Shown here: positions 53,163 to 61,843 of the stretch, piece by piece
How the letters are laid out: each line of letters opens with the position of its first letter
Numbering within the stretch: position 1 is the stretch's first letter
Source: Arenibacter sp041392165
Lineage (GTDB): Bacteria > Bacteroidota > Bacteroidia > Flavobacteriales > Flavobacteriaceae
DNA length: 64,000 nt
Direction of reading: 5' to 3'
Assembly: GCA_041392165.1 (NCBI GenBank)
Contig: JAWKMN010000005.1
Span: 1 to 64,000 of the forward strand
Position numbers and translations under genes: made by a program
Notes under the pieces: generated by a model
Database searches by the model: none
The model's input: only the letters and a program-made list of their open reading frames with translations
What the model was told of the DNA's origin: nothing

Positions 53163-54437
53163 ATGCAACGCGACAATCAAATTTTTGAACTCATTGAGGC
53201 GGAGAAGGAACGCCAAATAGATGGAATTGAACTAATTGCTTCCGAGAACTTTACCAGTCCACAGGTGATGGAGGCTGCTGGATCCGTATTGACCAATAAG
53301 TATGCAGAAGGATATCCTGGCAAGCGCTATTATGGGGGATGTGAAGTAGTGGATGAAATAGAGCAATTGGCCATAGACAGGGCAAAACAATTATTTGGAG
53401 CCGCGTATGCCAATGTTCAGCCGCATTCCGGGTCCCAAGCCAATGCCTCCGTATACCATGCATGTCTTAAGCCGGGCGATACCATTCTCGGATTTGATCT
53501 GTCTCATGGAGGGCATTTGACCCATGGTTCTCCCGTAAACTTTTCCGGTAGATTATATAATCCTGTGTTTTATGGGGTAGATGAGGAGACCGGGGTACTG
53601 AACTATGATAAAATTCAGGCCATAGCCAAGAAGGAACGGCCTAAGCTCATAATAGCAGGGGCCTCAGCCTATTCCAGGGATATGGATTTTAAAAAGTTCA
53701 GGGAAATTGCAGATAGTGTGGACGCCATACTTTTGGCCGATATATCCCACCCTGCGGGACTTATTGCCAAAGGGATCCTAAACGATCCAATACCTCATTG
53801 CCATATTGTAACCACAACTACCCATAAGACCTTGCGCGGTCCTAGGGGAGGACTTATATTAATGGGTGAGGATTTTGACAATCCTTTCGGGATAAAGTTG
53901 AAGAACGGTTCTTTGAGGAAAATGTCCGCTTTGTTGGACCTGGCGGTTTTCCCGGGCAATCAGGGCGGTCCATTGGAACACATCATTGCGGCAAAGGCCA
54001 TTGCCTTTGGAGAGGCCCTGACCGATGATTTTCTGCATTATATGCTTCAGGTGAAGAAAAATGCTGCGGCAATGGCCAGCGCATTTGTTGACAAGGGGTA
54101 TAAAATTATTTCCGGGGGTACGGACAACCATATGATGCTGATAGATCTTAGGAATAAGAACATTACAGGAAAGGATGCTGAAAATGCTTTGGTAAAAGCC
54201 GATATTACCGCCAATAAGAATATGGTTCCTTTTGACGATAAATCCCCGTTTGTTACCAGCGGTATCCGTTTTGGTACGGCTGCAATTACTACAAGGGGGC
54301 TAAAGGAAGATCAAATGAAGGTTATTGTAGACCTAATCGATCAGGTGTTAATGAATCCGGAAGATGTAAAGATTATTGATGGAGTAAGGGAAAAAGTAAA
54401 TGCCCTAATGCATTCAAGAGCGTTGTTCAATGCTTAA
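53163..54437 (+). CDS. glyA: Serine hydroxymethyltransferase
   Basis: PLP enzyme interconverting serine and glycine while making 5,10-methylene-tetrahydrofolate. 424 residues: 'DGIELIASENFTSPQVMEA', 'NKYAEGYPGKRYYGGCE', 'VQPHSGSQANASVYHA' and the PLP-binding Lys222 in 'VTTTTHKTLRGPRGG'. Full family length with no anomalies. It has its own -7 box and ends at a hairpin. Confidence 0.98.
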   Translation: MQRDNQIFELIEAEKERQIDGIELIASENFTSPQVMEAAGSVLTNKYAEGYPGKRYYGGCEVVDEIEQLAIDRAKQLFGAAYANVQPHSGSQANASVYHACLKPGDTILGFDLSHGGHLTHGSPVNFSGRLYNPVFYGVDEETGVLNYDKIQAIAKKERPKLIIAGASAYSRDMDFKKFREIADSVDAILLADISHPAGLIAKGILNDPIPHCHIVTTTTHKTLRGPRGGLILMGEDFDNPFGIKLKNGSLRKMSALLDLAVFPGNQGGPLEHIIAAKAIAFGEALTDDFLHYMLQVKKNAAAMASAFVDKGYKIISGGTDNHMMLIDLRNKNITGKDAENALVKADITANKNMVPFDDKSPFVTSGIRFGTAAITTRGLKEDQMKVIVDLIDQVLMNPEDVKIIDGVREKVNALMHSRALFNA

Positions 54438-54451
54438 TTTATAATTGAAAT

Positions 54452-54505
54452 ACTGTCCATAAGGTATAAGATCAAGAATTTTTTATACTTTGTGGACAGT
54501 TTTGC
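54452..54505. terminator. Long hairpin between the convergent glyA and hypothetical genes
   Basis: Imperfect inverted repeat ACTGTCCA...AAGGTATAA / TTATACTT...TGGACAGT spanning about 50 bp, followed by TTTT on the plus strand. It probably terminates transcription from both sides. Confidence 0.65.
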
Positions 54506-54514
54506 CAATCCCTT

Positions 54515-55186
54515 CTATTCACTGAGGATTTGAATATCACCAAATATTATGGTTTTGGTGCTTAGATCATAAATGGCCGCTTCCTCAGTTTGGTCATAAT
54601 ACATTCCCCAAAAGCCGAAATAGTCGTTCGTGCTGTTATTGTCCGAAACAATATTCTGTAATTTGGCATCGCTTTCCAGAGTGTCCTCTTCAAATACAGG
54701 GATGAATATTTCAAAGGGAGTCTCATTCATACCTTTTGTATAATATAGATTGTGGTTGATGAGTTCGGAAAAGATATTTTCCAATTGATCTACTATACTT
54801 TGATCGTAAATTTTACTTATTAGAATGGTGGTGTCCGTTAAGGATATGGTCAGTTCACTTATATCTATATTTATTTCGTTCCGCTTTTTTAGTTCCGAAT
54901 ACGCCATAAGGAATAATATGGTTTTTTCTTGGTCAGAATTTTTAGGGCGACCGGAGCATGTAGATGGTTTATTTATATAGAACAAAGCTTCGTCCAGGCT
55001 AAGGTTACATTTAAGGTCTATGATCAAATTGGCGGATTCTTTCTTTAAACCATAATTGCCAATATTGACCTCTGCAAAAAAATGTTTTTCCAGTCCTTTT
55101 CTAAAAGCCTCTATACCCGCAATATGGTCGGTGCTTTTTGTTCCAATTTTTGGATTATTGAAAAACTCGTTTCCTGATTTCGACAT
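54515..55186 (-). CDS. Protein of unknown function (RteC-like hints only)
   Basis: 223 residues, acidic, soluble, no signal peptide or membrane helix. I do not recognise the family. Visible are a helical middle part ('KTILFLMAYSELKKRNEINI') and an alternating beta-like C-terminal third ending in 'AIYDLSTKTIIFGDIQILSE'. Cysteines at 'KCNLSLDE' and 'STCSGR' show no metal pattern. It stands alone upstream of a signalling cluster on the same strand, with 246 bp between. The open frame is long, with consistent codon use, so it is probably a real gene. Confidence 0.65.
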   Translation of the reverse strand: MSKSGNEFFNNPKIGTKSTDHIAGIEAFRKGLEKHFFAEVNIGNYGLKKESANLIIDLKCNLSLDEALFYINKPSTCSGRPKNSDQEKTILFLMAYSELKKRNEINIDISELTISLTDTTILISKIYDQSIVDQLENIFSELINHNLYYTKGMNETPFEIFIPVFEEDTLESDAKLQNIVSDNNSTNDYFGFWGMYYDQTEEAAIYDLSTKTIIFGDIQILSE

Positions 55187-55432
55187 CCTAAATAGTGGTT
55201 AATTAAAATTTCTGTCAAAATTAGACTAATGCTTTGTCCTTGATTGGATAAAAACCTTATAAAAAATAAGGTTTTTGGTCATATTGGGTGTATTCGTCGA
55301 AAAAGTAGACGTTGAACGGTAAAGAGGTGTGCAGGGTGTACCAAATGGAAGTCCATTAAGTGGTGGGTACTATTTTGTGGGATAAGTAGGGAGGCATCAC
55401 CAAAGTGGGGTTGATGGGACACGAGAGTTGGA

Positions 55433-56101
55433 TTAAAGAAACCCCCTATTTCTGGCTTCATGGACCAGAGCCAAATCGTTTTGTTTTTCCACTCCAAAAA
55501 TTACTTTTAGCTGTCTTTTTCTGTTTTCTATCCCGGCCAGTGACAGATTTATAAAATCGACCATATCCTTTGTTCTGGTGCCAATTGAAACGTGGTAGAG
55601 TATTTTTTTGTCATTATCGTCCAATAACAGGTCATTGGAGACTTTTTTTCGAATGGCCGCCAATGCTTTCTGACTATAGTAGGGGGGCGAGTTAATTACG
55701 CTCCGGACCATGGCAATTAAAGATTTTTCATCTATTTCCGATTTTACCATATAGCCATCGGGATTCACGTTTTTTAAAATGCTGTTTATTCTATAGTTAT
55801 CACTAAATGAGGACATGAATACAATTTTGGTATCCGGGATTATCTTTCTGGCAATGATTCCCAGATCCTCCCCGGTTTGTGGTTCTTCCAAATGGGTTTC
55901 CGTTAATTGTACATCCAATAATAAGAGGTCATATTTAAATGATCTTGCCGAATCTTCTATTTTCTGCTTTCCGGTTTCAAAGGTATTGGCAGTTTCTACT
56001 TTTATCAGAAATTCTTCGAACTCGGCAGCCTCCAAAAGATATTTGTATCCGGTAGTGATCATTTCATGGTCATCTACCGTTAAGATTCTTAAAGTTCTCA
56101 T
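55433..56101 (-). CDS. NarL/FixJ-type response regulator
   Basis: 222 residues. The receiver domain has the acidic pair in 'LTVDDHEMITTGYKYLL', the phospho-acceptor Asp63 in 'LLLLDVQLTETHLEEP' and a Thr/Ser-like position at 'VFMSSFSDNY'. The C-terminal helix-turn-helix (about 160-222) is a divergent LuxR-type ('DMVDFINLSLAGIENRKRQL'). It follows the kinase gene by 24 bp, so the two form a two-component pair. Confidence 0.9.
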   Translation of the reverse strand: MRTLRILTVDDHEMITTGYKYLLEAAEFEEFLIKVETANTFETGKQKIEDSARSFKYDLLLLDVQLTETHLEEPQTGEDLGIIARKIIPDTKIVFMSSFSDNYRINSILKNVNPDGYMVKSEIDEKSLIAMVRSVINSPPYYSQKALAAIRKKVSNDLLLDDNDKKILYHVSIGTRTKDMVDFINLSLAGIENRKRQLKVIFGVEKQNDLALVHEARNRGFL

Positions 56102-56125
56102 TCTATTGTCGATTAAAATAATCCA

Positions 56126-58201
56126 TTAGGCCGGTAACGGTTCCATTTCCTCTTCCATTATACAGGGAATGGTCACTATTACCTTTGTTCCCTGTCCAAT
56201 TTTACTTTGAATATCATAGGTTCCGTTCAATTTCTCCAATCTAGAATTAATGTTTTTAAGTCCTATTCCTCTTTTTCCCTTCTTCTGGTCAAAACCAACA
56301 CCATTATCCAGAACTATTATCCTTACATGTTCATTTTCCGATTCGAACAATAGATCTACTTTAGTGGCTTTGGCATGCTTTATACAATTCTGCAGGCTTT
56401 CCTGCACAATCCTATAAATGTTGATTTTAATATCCCCTTTTAATTGGTCCCAATCAATTTTTTGGTCGTACTTAAAATGACATTTCATTTTCGAGGAATC
56501 CTGAATGGTCTTGACCAATTCTTCAATGGATATAATAAAGTTATGAATTTTTTCTTGGGATGCCCTGTTCAATTCATGGGAAATTGTACGGATTTCCTCT
56601 TCCAAACCTTGTAATTTTTTAAGTAGCTCACTACGTTTAAGAACGGAATCGGAATCGGTTTTATTGTTAAGTCCGGAAAGAATTAAACGTATTCCCAACA
56701 TCTGACCTAAAATACCATCGTGCAATTCCTCTGAAATCCGCTTCTTTTCCAGCTGTTTGCCTTCTTCTACCTTCTTGTTTTGGGCAAGTAGCAAATTAAA
56801 GATTTCTTGATTGGCTTTCTGTTGCGCCTGTTCAAATCTCAATTTTTGATTTTTTCGGCGTTGATCTATAGTAGTCAAAATAAATGCAGCAAGAATAAAT
56901 AGGGTTGTGGCTATCCCGATCCATAATTGGCGCTGCCGGGTGAGCAATTCATTTTGTTCAATAAATTCATCGGTCTCAAAACGTATTCTTGTAAATTTAT
57001 TCCTAGTGGAGCGTTCTTCCCTAATTAAACTATCGTTTAGTTTTATGTATTCCTTGGTGTATTTTGAAGAATTCTTGGGGTCTACTTTTGCCATAAGCTC
57101 CAAGGATTCCAATAACCTTCTGTTGTTACTGGTCTGTTCTGAAATCCGCTTGGCGGTCTGGGCATAAGTTAAAGCTTTTGCAGTATCTTTTCTGTCTAAA
57201 TAATATTCTGCAATCTCATAATTCGTAATTGCCAATCCTCTGGTATCGTTTAAACTATCCTTTATGTTTAACGATTTTTCATAATAGGCCAATACACCTA
57301 AGGTATCACCTAGTTTGTTTTTACTATAGGCATAATTGGAAAGTGCCTGTGCATATAATTGTGCATCTTCATAAAGAATATTATCGGAATTGATTACCTT
57401 TTCAAAGTTTTCAAGAGCTTTTTTGTTTTCTCCTTTGGCTTGAAAAACCATGCCCATATTATTTAAAGCTTTGTTTCTTAGTTTATTGGATGGATTGTCA
57501 ATCTTCGATTTATCCAAATAGAAAAGAGCCTTATTATAGTATTCCAAAGCCTTGTCGTATTCACTTAAGGCGTTGGTTACCGATCCTAAATTGTTATAAC
57601 ATAAAAACAATTGGTAAAATTTGTCCAAAGGCTTAAATAGCTCAATAGCTTCAATGGTCGTGATTTCACTGGCGGTATAATCTTTGATATTGGATTGTAC
57701 CCTGGCCAAATTATATAAGACTCGTGCAGTAGAATAGTCATCCTTTAAGGACTTAAATATTTTTTCCGCCTGTGAATAATGATAATAGGCACTATCCTCT
57801 TTGGCATTGTCCTCTAAAAAAAAAGCCAGGTCCCAATGATTGTTGGCCAGGGCGTTGGAATCTTTTGTTTTTTTAGAGAGGGTAAGTGCCAATTTGTTGG
57901 AGCGTCTAAATTGCAAAGAATCCCCTATCAGTGCGTAGTAATAGGATATTTTGGAAAAGTGCTTGGATTTAAGGGAGTCGTTTTTTTACTGTAAGGCCTG
58001 TTCATAGGCCTTGGAAAGGTTTTGGCCATATTCTTTGGCGGAACTGCTGTTTTCTTCGGACAGCCAATAAGCAATGCTGTCGTTTTGTGGCAGGGGTACC
58101 GATTCTTTGGGGCCAAAGGAAGTATCCTTACAACCAATATGCATTAGTTGCAGGAATATTATAAAACAACATAAAAATTTATAATTTATTTTTTTTTCCA
58201 T
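56126..58201 (-). pseudogene. TPR-containing sensor histidine kinase (HisKA_3), interrupted by an in-frame stop
   Basis: The gene begins at the ATG 58201 with a lipoprotein-like signal ('FLCCFIIFLQLMHIGCKD'). A TAA at 57986-57988 interrupts it after 71 codons, and the same frame continues to 56126. Beyond the stop are TPR units ('YNNLGSVTNALSEYDKALEY', 'NMGMVFQAKGENKKALENFE'), a membrane helix near 'LWIGIATTLFILAAFILTTI', the phospho-His in 'RISEELHDGILGQMLGIRLI' and the HATPase N and G boxes ('VLDNGVGFDQKKGKRGIGL'). A TTG at 57916 could restart translation. The stop lies beside an A7/T7 run; a substitution error or a true nonsense mutation are both possible. Confidence 0.85.
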
Positions 58202-58216
58202 AGAGGTGGAAAGATA

Positions 58217-58250
58217 AAAAAAAAGCCCTAAACAAATTTGCTTAGGGCCT
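58217..58250 (-). terminator. Rho-independent terminator after the repeat-protein gene
   Basis: On the minus strand GCCCTAA/TTAGGGC (7-bp stem, 10-nt loop) is followed by a long T run (AAAAAAAA on plus). It separates the repeat-protein gene from the kinase gene. Confidence 0.85.
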
Positions 58251-58306
58251 TATATTTTATTGATGTAATTAAAACCTTTCGGTTCTAAAATTTATCAAAT
58301 CATTTA

Positions 58307-58663
58307 TTATGCAATGGCGTTATTAACGTTTTGGAAATCAAGAGTCGCCTTGGGAGGGTCCCTTCTTTCCTTTGGAATATTGTCTCCATCGGTGGCCAAG
58401 GCATTGTCATTGTACTGGAAATCGGAGGTTGCCTTGGGAGGGTCCCTTCTCTCCTTTGGAATATTGTCTCCGTCGGTGGCCAGGGCATTGTCATTGTACT
58501 GGAAATCGGAGGTTGCCTTGGGAGGGTCCCTTCTTTCCTTAGGAATATTGTCTCCGTCGGTGGCAATGTTATTGTTTACTGTTGGGAGAACATCTTGGGT
58601 CCCCATGGCAAATAGGCCGATACTAAGCAGTACTACGGCAAAAATAGATAAAAATCTTTTCAT
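58307..58663 (-). CDS. Small secreted protein made of 28-residue tandem repeats
   Basis: 118 residues. The N-terminus 'MKRFLSIFAVVLLSIGLFAM' is a signal peptide. The rest is nearly three copies of a 28-residue unit containing 'ATDGDNIPKERRDPPKATSD' and 'FQYNDNAL'. I do not recognise a family. The unit is charged and rich in Asp, Lys, Arg and Pro, with no cysteine. It sits between a LytTR regulator and a TPR kinase with its own terminator, so it may be a secreted signal or surface peptide; that is inference. The opposite-strand frame is open too but has no homologous look. Confidence 0.7.
   Translation of the reverse strand: MKRFLSIFAVVLLSIGLFAMGTQDVLPTVNNNIATDGDNIPKERRDPPKATSDFQYNDNALATDGDNIPKERRDPPKATSDFQYNDNALATDGDNIPKERRDPPKATLDFQNVNNAIA
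58347..58598. repeat. 84-bp tandem repeat (three copies)
   Basis: Copies start at 58347, 58431 and 58515 (each begins GCCTTGGGAGGGTCCC), with only a few base differences; the third decays towards its end. In frame with the small secreted protein, one unit is 28 codons. Confidence 0.9.
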
Positions 58664-58804
58664 TTTTCTAATGGTTTCGAGGGTTAATAAGGTTTATTTT
58701 AAAGCTAAATTAACTACGATGGGGCATTGAAAAATTATGTAAGAATTATCTTTAGCAGAAGTGGGAGTTCTGTTAGTAAGCGTATTGTGTCTGAGAGAAT
58801 TTGT

Positions 58805-59536
58805 TTAATTAAGGGTAGAAATGGTGTTTTTGGCCAATATCTTTTTTAGGTTGTCTATATTGCCTTTATAGGATTTGGAAAAGGGCAATTGCAGCTTGTC
58901 ATGCTTTAAGGTACAAATACCTTTTCCATAGTTGATCCTGGAAACAAAGTCGATATTGATGATATAGCTCTGATGTACCCTTATGAAATTTGTTGGCAAA
59001 TTGTTCTCAAAAGTCTTTAACGTTTTAAATGCACTTATAGTACTTCCATCTTTCATAAAAAAATCGGTAGTATTGTTGTCGGCCTGTAAATACATGATTT
59101 CTTGGGTGTCAATGTAGCGATAGTCTTTATAGGATTGAAGTAAAAGTGTTTTGGGTTCCTGCTCCTTTGGGGCTTTTAGCTTTAGCCTTAGGAGGGTTTT
59201 TCTAATATCAAATTCGTTATACGGTAATAGCCAATAGTCAAAAAAATGGCATTTTAATGCTTCAAAGGCATATTGTTTGCTTTTGGAAATTCCGATGAAT
59301 ATGGGGATTTCCTTAACATATTGGTGCAATTCCATAATCATATGAAAATACTCATGGGCCCTTTCATTTAAATGGATGAAAACAATATCCGGATTTTTTT
59401 TAAGGATGCTATTTAACCCATCTATACTATTGCTGGCTACCCCGGAACAATAAAATTCACTATATTCTTCCATACAGTGCTGCAACTGTAAATTGGATTG
59501 GGCATCGGAGTCCAAAATAGTATAGGTGTATTCCAT
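58805..59536 (-). CDS. LytTR-type DNA-binding regulator with degenerate receiver domain
   Basis: 243 residues. The N-terminal part folds like a receiver, but the phospho-acceptor site reads 'PDIVFIHLNERAHEY', with His55 where Asp is expected. It is thus probably a pseudo-receiver not switched by phosphorylation. The C-terminal LytTR domain (about 140-240) shows 'YRYIDTQEIMYLQADNNTTD', 'TLKTFENNLPTNFIRVHQSY' and 'IINIDFVSRI', a strong match. No kinase is fused. It is upstream of the repeat-protein gene on the same strand and may control it. Confidence 0.87.
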   Translation of the reverse strand: MEYTYTILDSDAQSNLQLQHCMEEYSEFYCSGVASNSIDGLNSILKKNPDIVFIHLNERAHEYFHMIMELHQYVKEIPIFIGISKSKQYAFEALKCHFFDYWLLPYNEFDIRKTLLRLKLKAPKEQEPKTLLLQSYKDYRYIDTQEIMYLQADNNTTDFFMKDGSTISAFKTLKTFENNLPTNFIRVHQSYIINIDFVSRINYGKGICTLKHDKLQLPFSKSYKGNIDNLKKILAKNTISTLN

Positions 59537-59951
59537 AATTTCAGATGATTTTATGGCAATTTAAGGATAGCTTGTAGCAAAGGGGGGTATTTCAACCTTA
59601 GAAAAACTAGGGTTTTTGTTTTATGTGAAAAAAAATGAACTTTATTACTATTTTTCTTACAAAAATGGAAGTATATTATGCGTCTAACTTACGTAAAATG
59701 CTGTATTTTCACCAAGAGTTGGATTTTATGTTCTGTTGGACCTTAGAATATTTAAGGGAACTATCTATGTCCTGACTATATTTTCTACTTCAATTATACT
59801 CTTTTGATAGCAGTATTATTTTATGCGTAGGCTAAGCTGGCCATGCTACTGTAAACAGTATCTATGTAGACAGTGTCTTGGGGGAATTTCAAAGAGCCGT
59901 TATTTTTTTGCAGGTTCAAAGTTGAACCCCGGGATAGATCGTGAATAGCTT
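59537..59951. other. Intergenic gap of about 415 bp with no gene found
   Basis: AT-rich, no open frame of note on either strand, no RNA pattern I recognise, and only scattered T-runs. It lies upstream of the LytTR gene and downstream of the thioesterase gene on the same strand, so it may contain the LytTR promoter. Confidence 0.6.
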
Positions 59952-60350
59952 TTAGGTTTGGGATAGAAAGATACCTTCTATTTCCGGTGAAATCCTCATG
60001 GGTTTAAAGGTCTCCGAGTTGAGCAAACACCATTCGGTTTTGGATTTGACCAACAATTGATGGTTTTCTTTGTTGTACATTTCCACAATTCTGACACTTA
60101 CGGGGCCTTTGGTCTTGTCTATATATGTTTTCATTAGGATAACATCGTCCAATTTTGCGGCACTTTTGTAGGTAATATGATGGGTCAATACCACCCAGAC
60201 CGTAGTGTCCATCAAATCTTTGGGGGCTTTGGCCTGCCAATGTTCCTTTGCAATATCCTGCATCCATTGCACGTATCGAACATTGTTAACATGGTTCAGG
60301 TCATCCAGATCATCTTCTACTACCTTTATGATTTTTTCAAAGATTCCCAT
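59952..60350 (-). CDS. Acyl-CoA thioesterase (4HBT hotdog fold)
   Basis: 132 residues, a cytoplasmic hotdog thioesterase. Motif 'DLNHVNNVRYVQWMQD' holds the conserved Asn/His cluster of the 4HBT family, and 'VVLTHHITYKSAAKLDDVIL' continues the fold. It is distinct from the YbgC-like protein at 7.3 kb. It lies 2 bp after the glutamine cyclotransferase stop, in the same unit. The substrate is unknown. Confidence 0.88.
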   Translation of the reverse strand: MGIFEKIIKVVEDDLDDLNHVNNVRYVQWMQDIAKEHWQAKAPKDLMDTTVWVVLTHHITYKSAAKLDDVILMKTYIDKTKGPVSVRIVEMYNKENHQLLVKSKTEWCLLNSETFKPMRISPEIEGIFLSQT

Positions 60351-60352
60351 AA

Positions 60353-61395
60353 TTATTTTTTAAGGATGTTTACCTCAAATAATTTATCCCAGTTTTTTCC
60401 TGTAACAAAGAAGGTCTTTCTTTTTGGGTGATAGGCCACTCCGTTAAGTACGTCCAGACTCTGATGTTGCGTTACTTTCTCCTTTAGGCCACTGAAATTT
60501 ACAACCCCCTCTATTGCACCACTTTTGGCGTCTATGATCATCATACTTTCCTTTTGATAGACATTGGCGTATATTTTTCCATCCACATACTCCAGTTCAT
60601 TGGCCTTGTTGAAGATGGAGGTATTGGTTACCGTTTCAAAATGTCCTTCCTCGGCCATAGTGACAGGATTCAAGAACCATATTTTTTCGGTACCATCACT
60701 CTTGAATATCTTATTACCATCATTGCACAGACCCCATCCTTCCTTGCTTTGGTTGTATTTAAAGTTGTCTATTTTCTTAAAATCCTTAAGGTCGTATATG
60801 AATCCCGATCCACTTTGCCATGTGAGCTGATAAATTTTATCGTTTAAAATAGTAATACCCTCTCCAAAATAGTTGTTGTCCAAGTCTATTTTCTTTAAAA
60901 TTTTACCAGTTTTATAATCTACTTGTCTTAATGAGGATTTTCCTTTTTTTCCGGTACTTTCATAAAGTGTATCCTTGTAAAATTCCAATCCTTGGGTATA
61001 GGCGTCCATATCATGGGGATATACGTTTAGAATCTCGTAGGTGTATATCTCCGGGGCGTGTTCTGCCAATAGTTTAATTCCTTTTGAGACTTCCACGGTT
61101 TGGCCCTCGAAACGAATACTCGCAGTTAGGGTTTTGGCCCCAAGTTCCAGTTGGTCCAGCGTAATTTTATTGTTGTTCGGTGTAATTTCCTCATTGTCCA
61201 AGGTATAGGTAATCTGATCTATATCCTTATTTTTTAGATTTTTTACCGAGATACCGACCACCTGATTTTTTGAAATTCCGTTTGGTTTCCTTCCAGTTGA
61301 ATTTCGAAGAGTTTGAGGGGGGTCGATGCTGCCATCACAAGCCAAAAAAAAAACAAAGGAATTATAAAGAATAGGTTTAATTTGAAGGCGTTCAT
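60353..61395 (-). CDS. Glutaminyl-peptide cyclotransferase (glutamine cyclotransferase family) lipoprotein, leader out of frame
   Basis: Makes N-terminal pyroglutamate on exported proteins, often those secreted by type IX. The beta-propeller domain shows 'EILNVYPHDMDAYTQGLEFY', 'LYESTGKKGKSSLRQVD' and 'NELEYVDGKIYANVYQKE', all family hallmarks. The body is open from the TTG at 61345. The ATG at 61395 begins 'NAFKLNLFFIIPLFFF', which would join 'LACDGS' as a lipoprotein signal if the T10 run (A10 at 61344-61353) had 11 bases. So the leader is off by one base. Confidence 0.87.
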
Positions 61396-61565
61396 AATTT
61401 AATACGAGTATAATTTAAAATAAAATCTTACCGGGTAATGTGCCATTTTTGCACTATTTTTTCCTTTGATTTTTATTAGTTGTCTTAAAATCAACTTGCT
61501 ATCCAAAAATATTTTTGGCAACTTCCTAAGGCAAGATATTTAATAAAATTAAGACCTGAAAACGA

Positions 61566-61595
61566 TTGTAAAAAAATTAAAAGATTGTATATTTG
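61566..61595 (+). promoter_or_regulatory. Promoter of the SRP RNA (TTG-N19-TATATTTG)
   Basis: TATATTTG at 61588-61595 fits TAnnTTTG exactly and TTG at 61566-61568 lies 19 bp upstream. The predicted start a few bases on agrees with the 5' end of the SRP RNA. Confidence 0.7.
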
Positions 61596-61600
61596 CACCG

Positions 61601-61694
61601 GCAAGTCCTACACGACCAGCTCCTGTAGAATCCCCCAGGGTGGGAACGCAGCAAGGGTATATGGTTGTAGCGGTGCGATGTAGGTAGCTTGCCA
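61601..61694 (+). ncRNA. ffs: Small signal recognition particle RNA (4.5S type)
   Basis: About 94 nt. Both ends pair (GGCAAG with CTTGCC and CCTACA with TGTAGG), and the apex is the conserved SRP domain IV: CCCCCAGGGTGGGAACGCAG followed by CAAGG, with a GGAA-type tetraloop and the symmetric and asymmetric loops that bind Ffh. It targets membrane and secreted proteins to SecYEG together with Ffh. A T run (ATTTTTTG) follows at once, as expected for a terminator. The exact ends are within a few bases. Confidence 0.9.
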
Positions 61695-61843
61695 TTTTTT
61701 GTACCCTAAAGTGAAGGCATTTTTTTTGTTTTTATAGGATCAAGAACAATTTTATAGCATAAAGTAGGATCAAGCACAGTAATCAGATCCATTTTCCCAC
61801 AAATCCTGTTTTTATTTGTTAATTTGCACCTTAATCTTATTTT

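Noticed and set aside
58300..58600. CRISPR array
   Set aside because: The repeats are 84 bp, contiguous without spacers, and protein-coding.
58314..58730. Opposite-strand open frames across the 84-bp repeat
   Set aside because: Repeats divisible by three keep all frames open; the minus frame has a signal peptide and a terminator, the plus frames do not.
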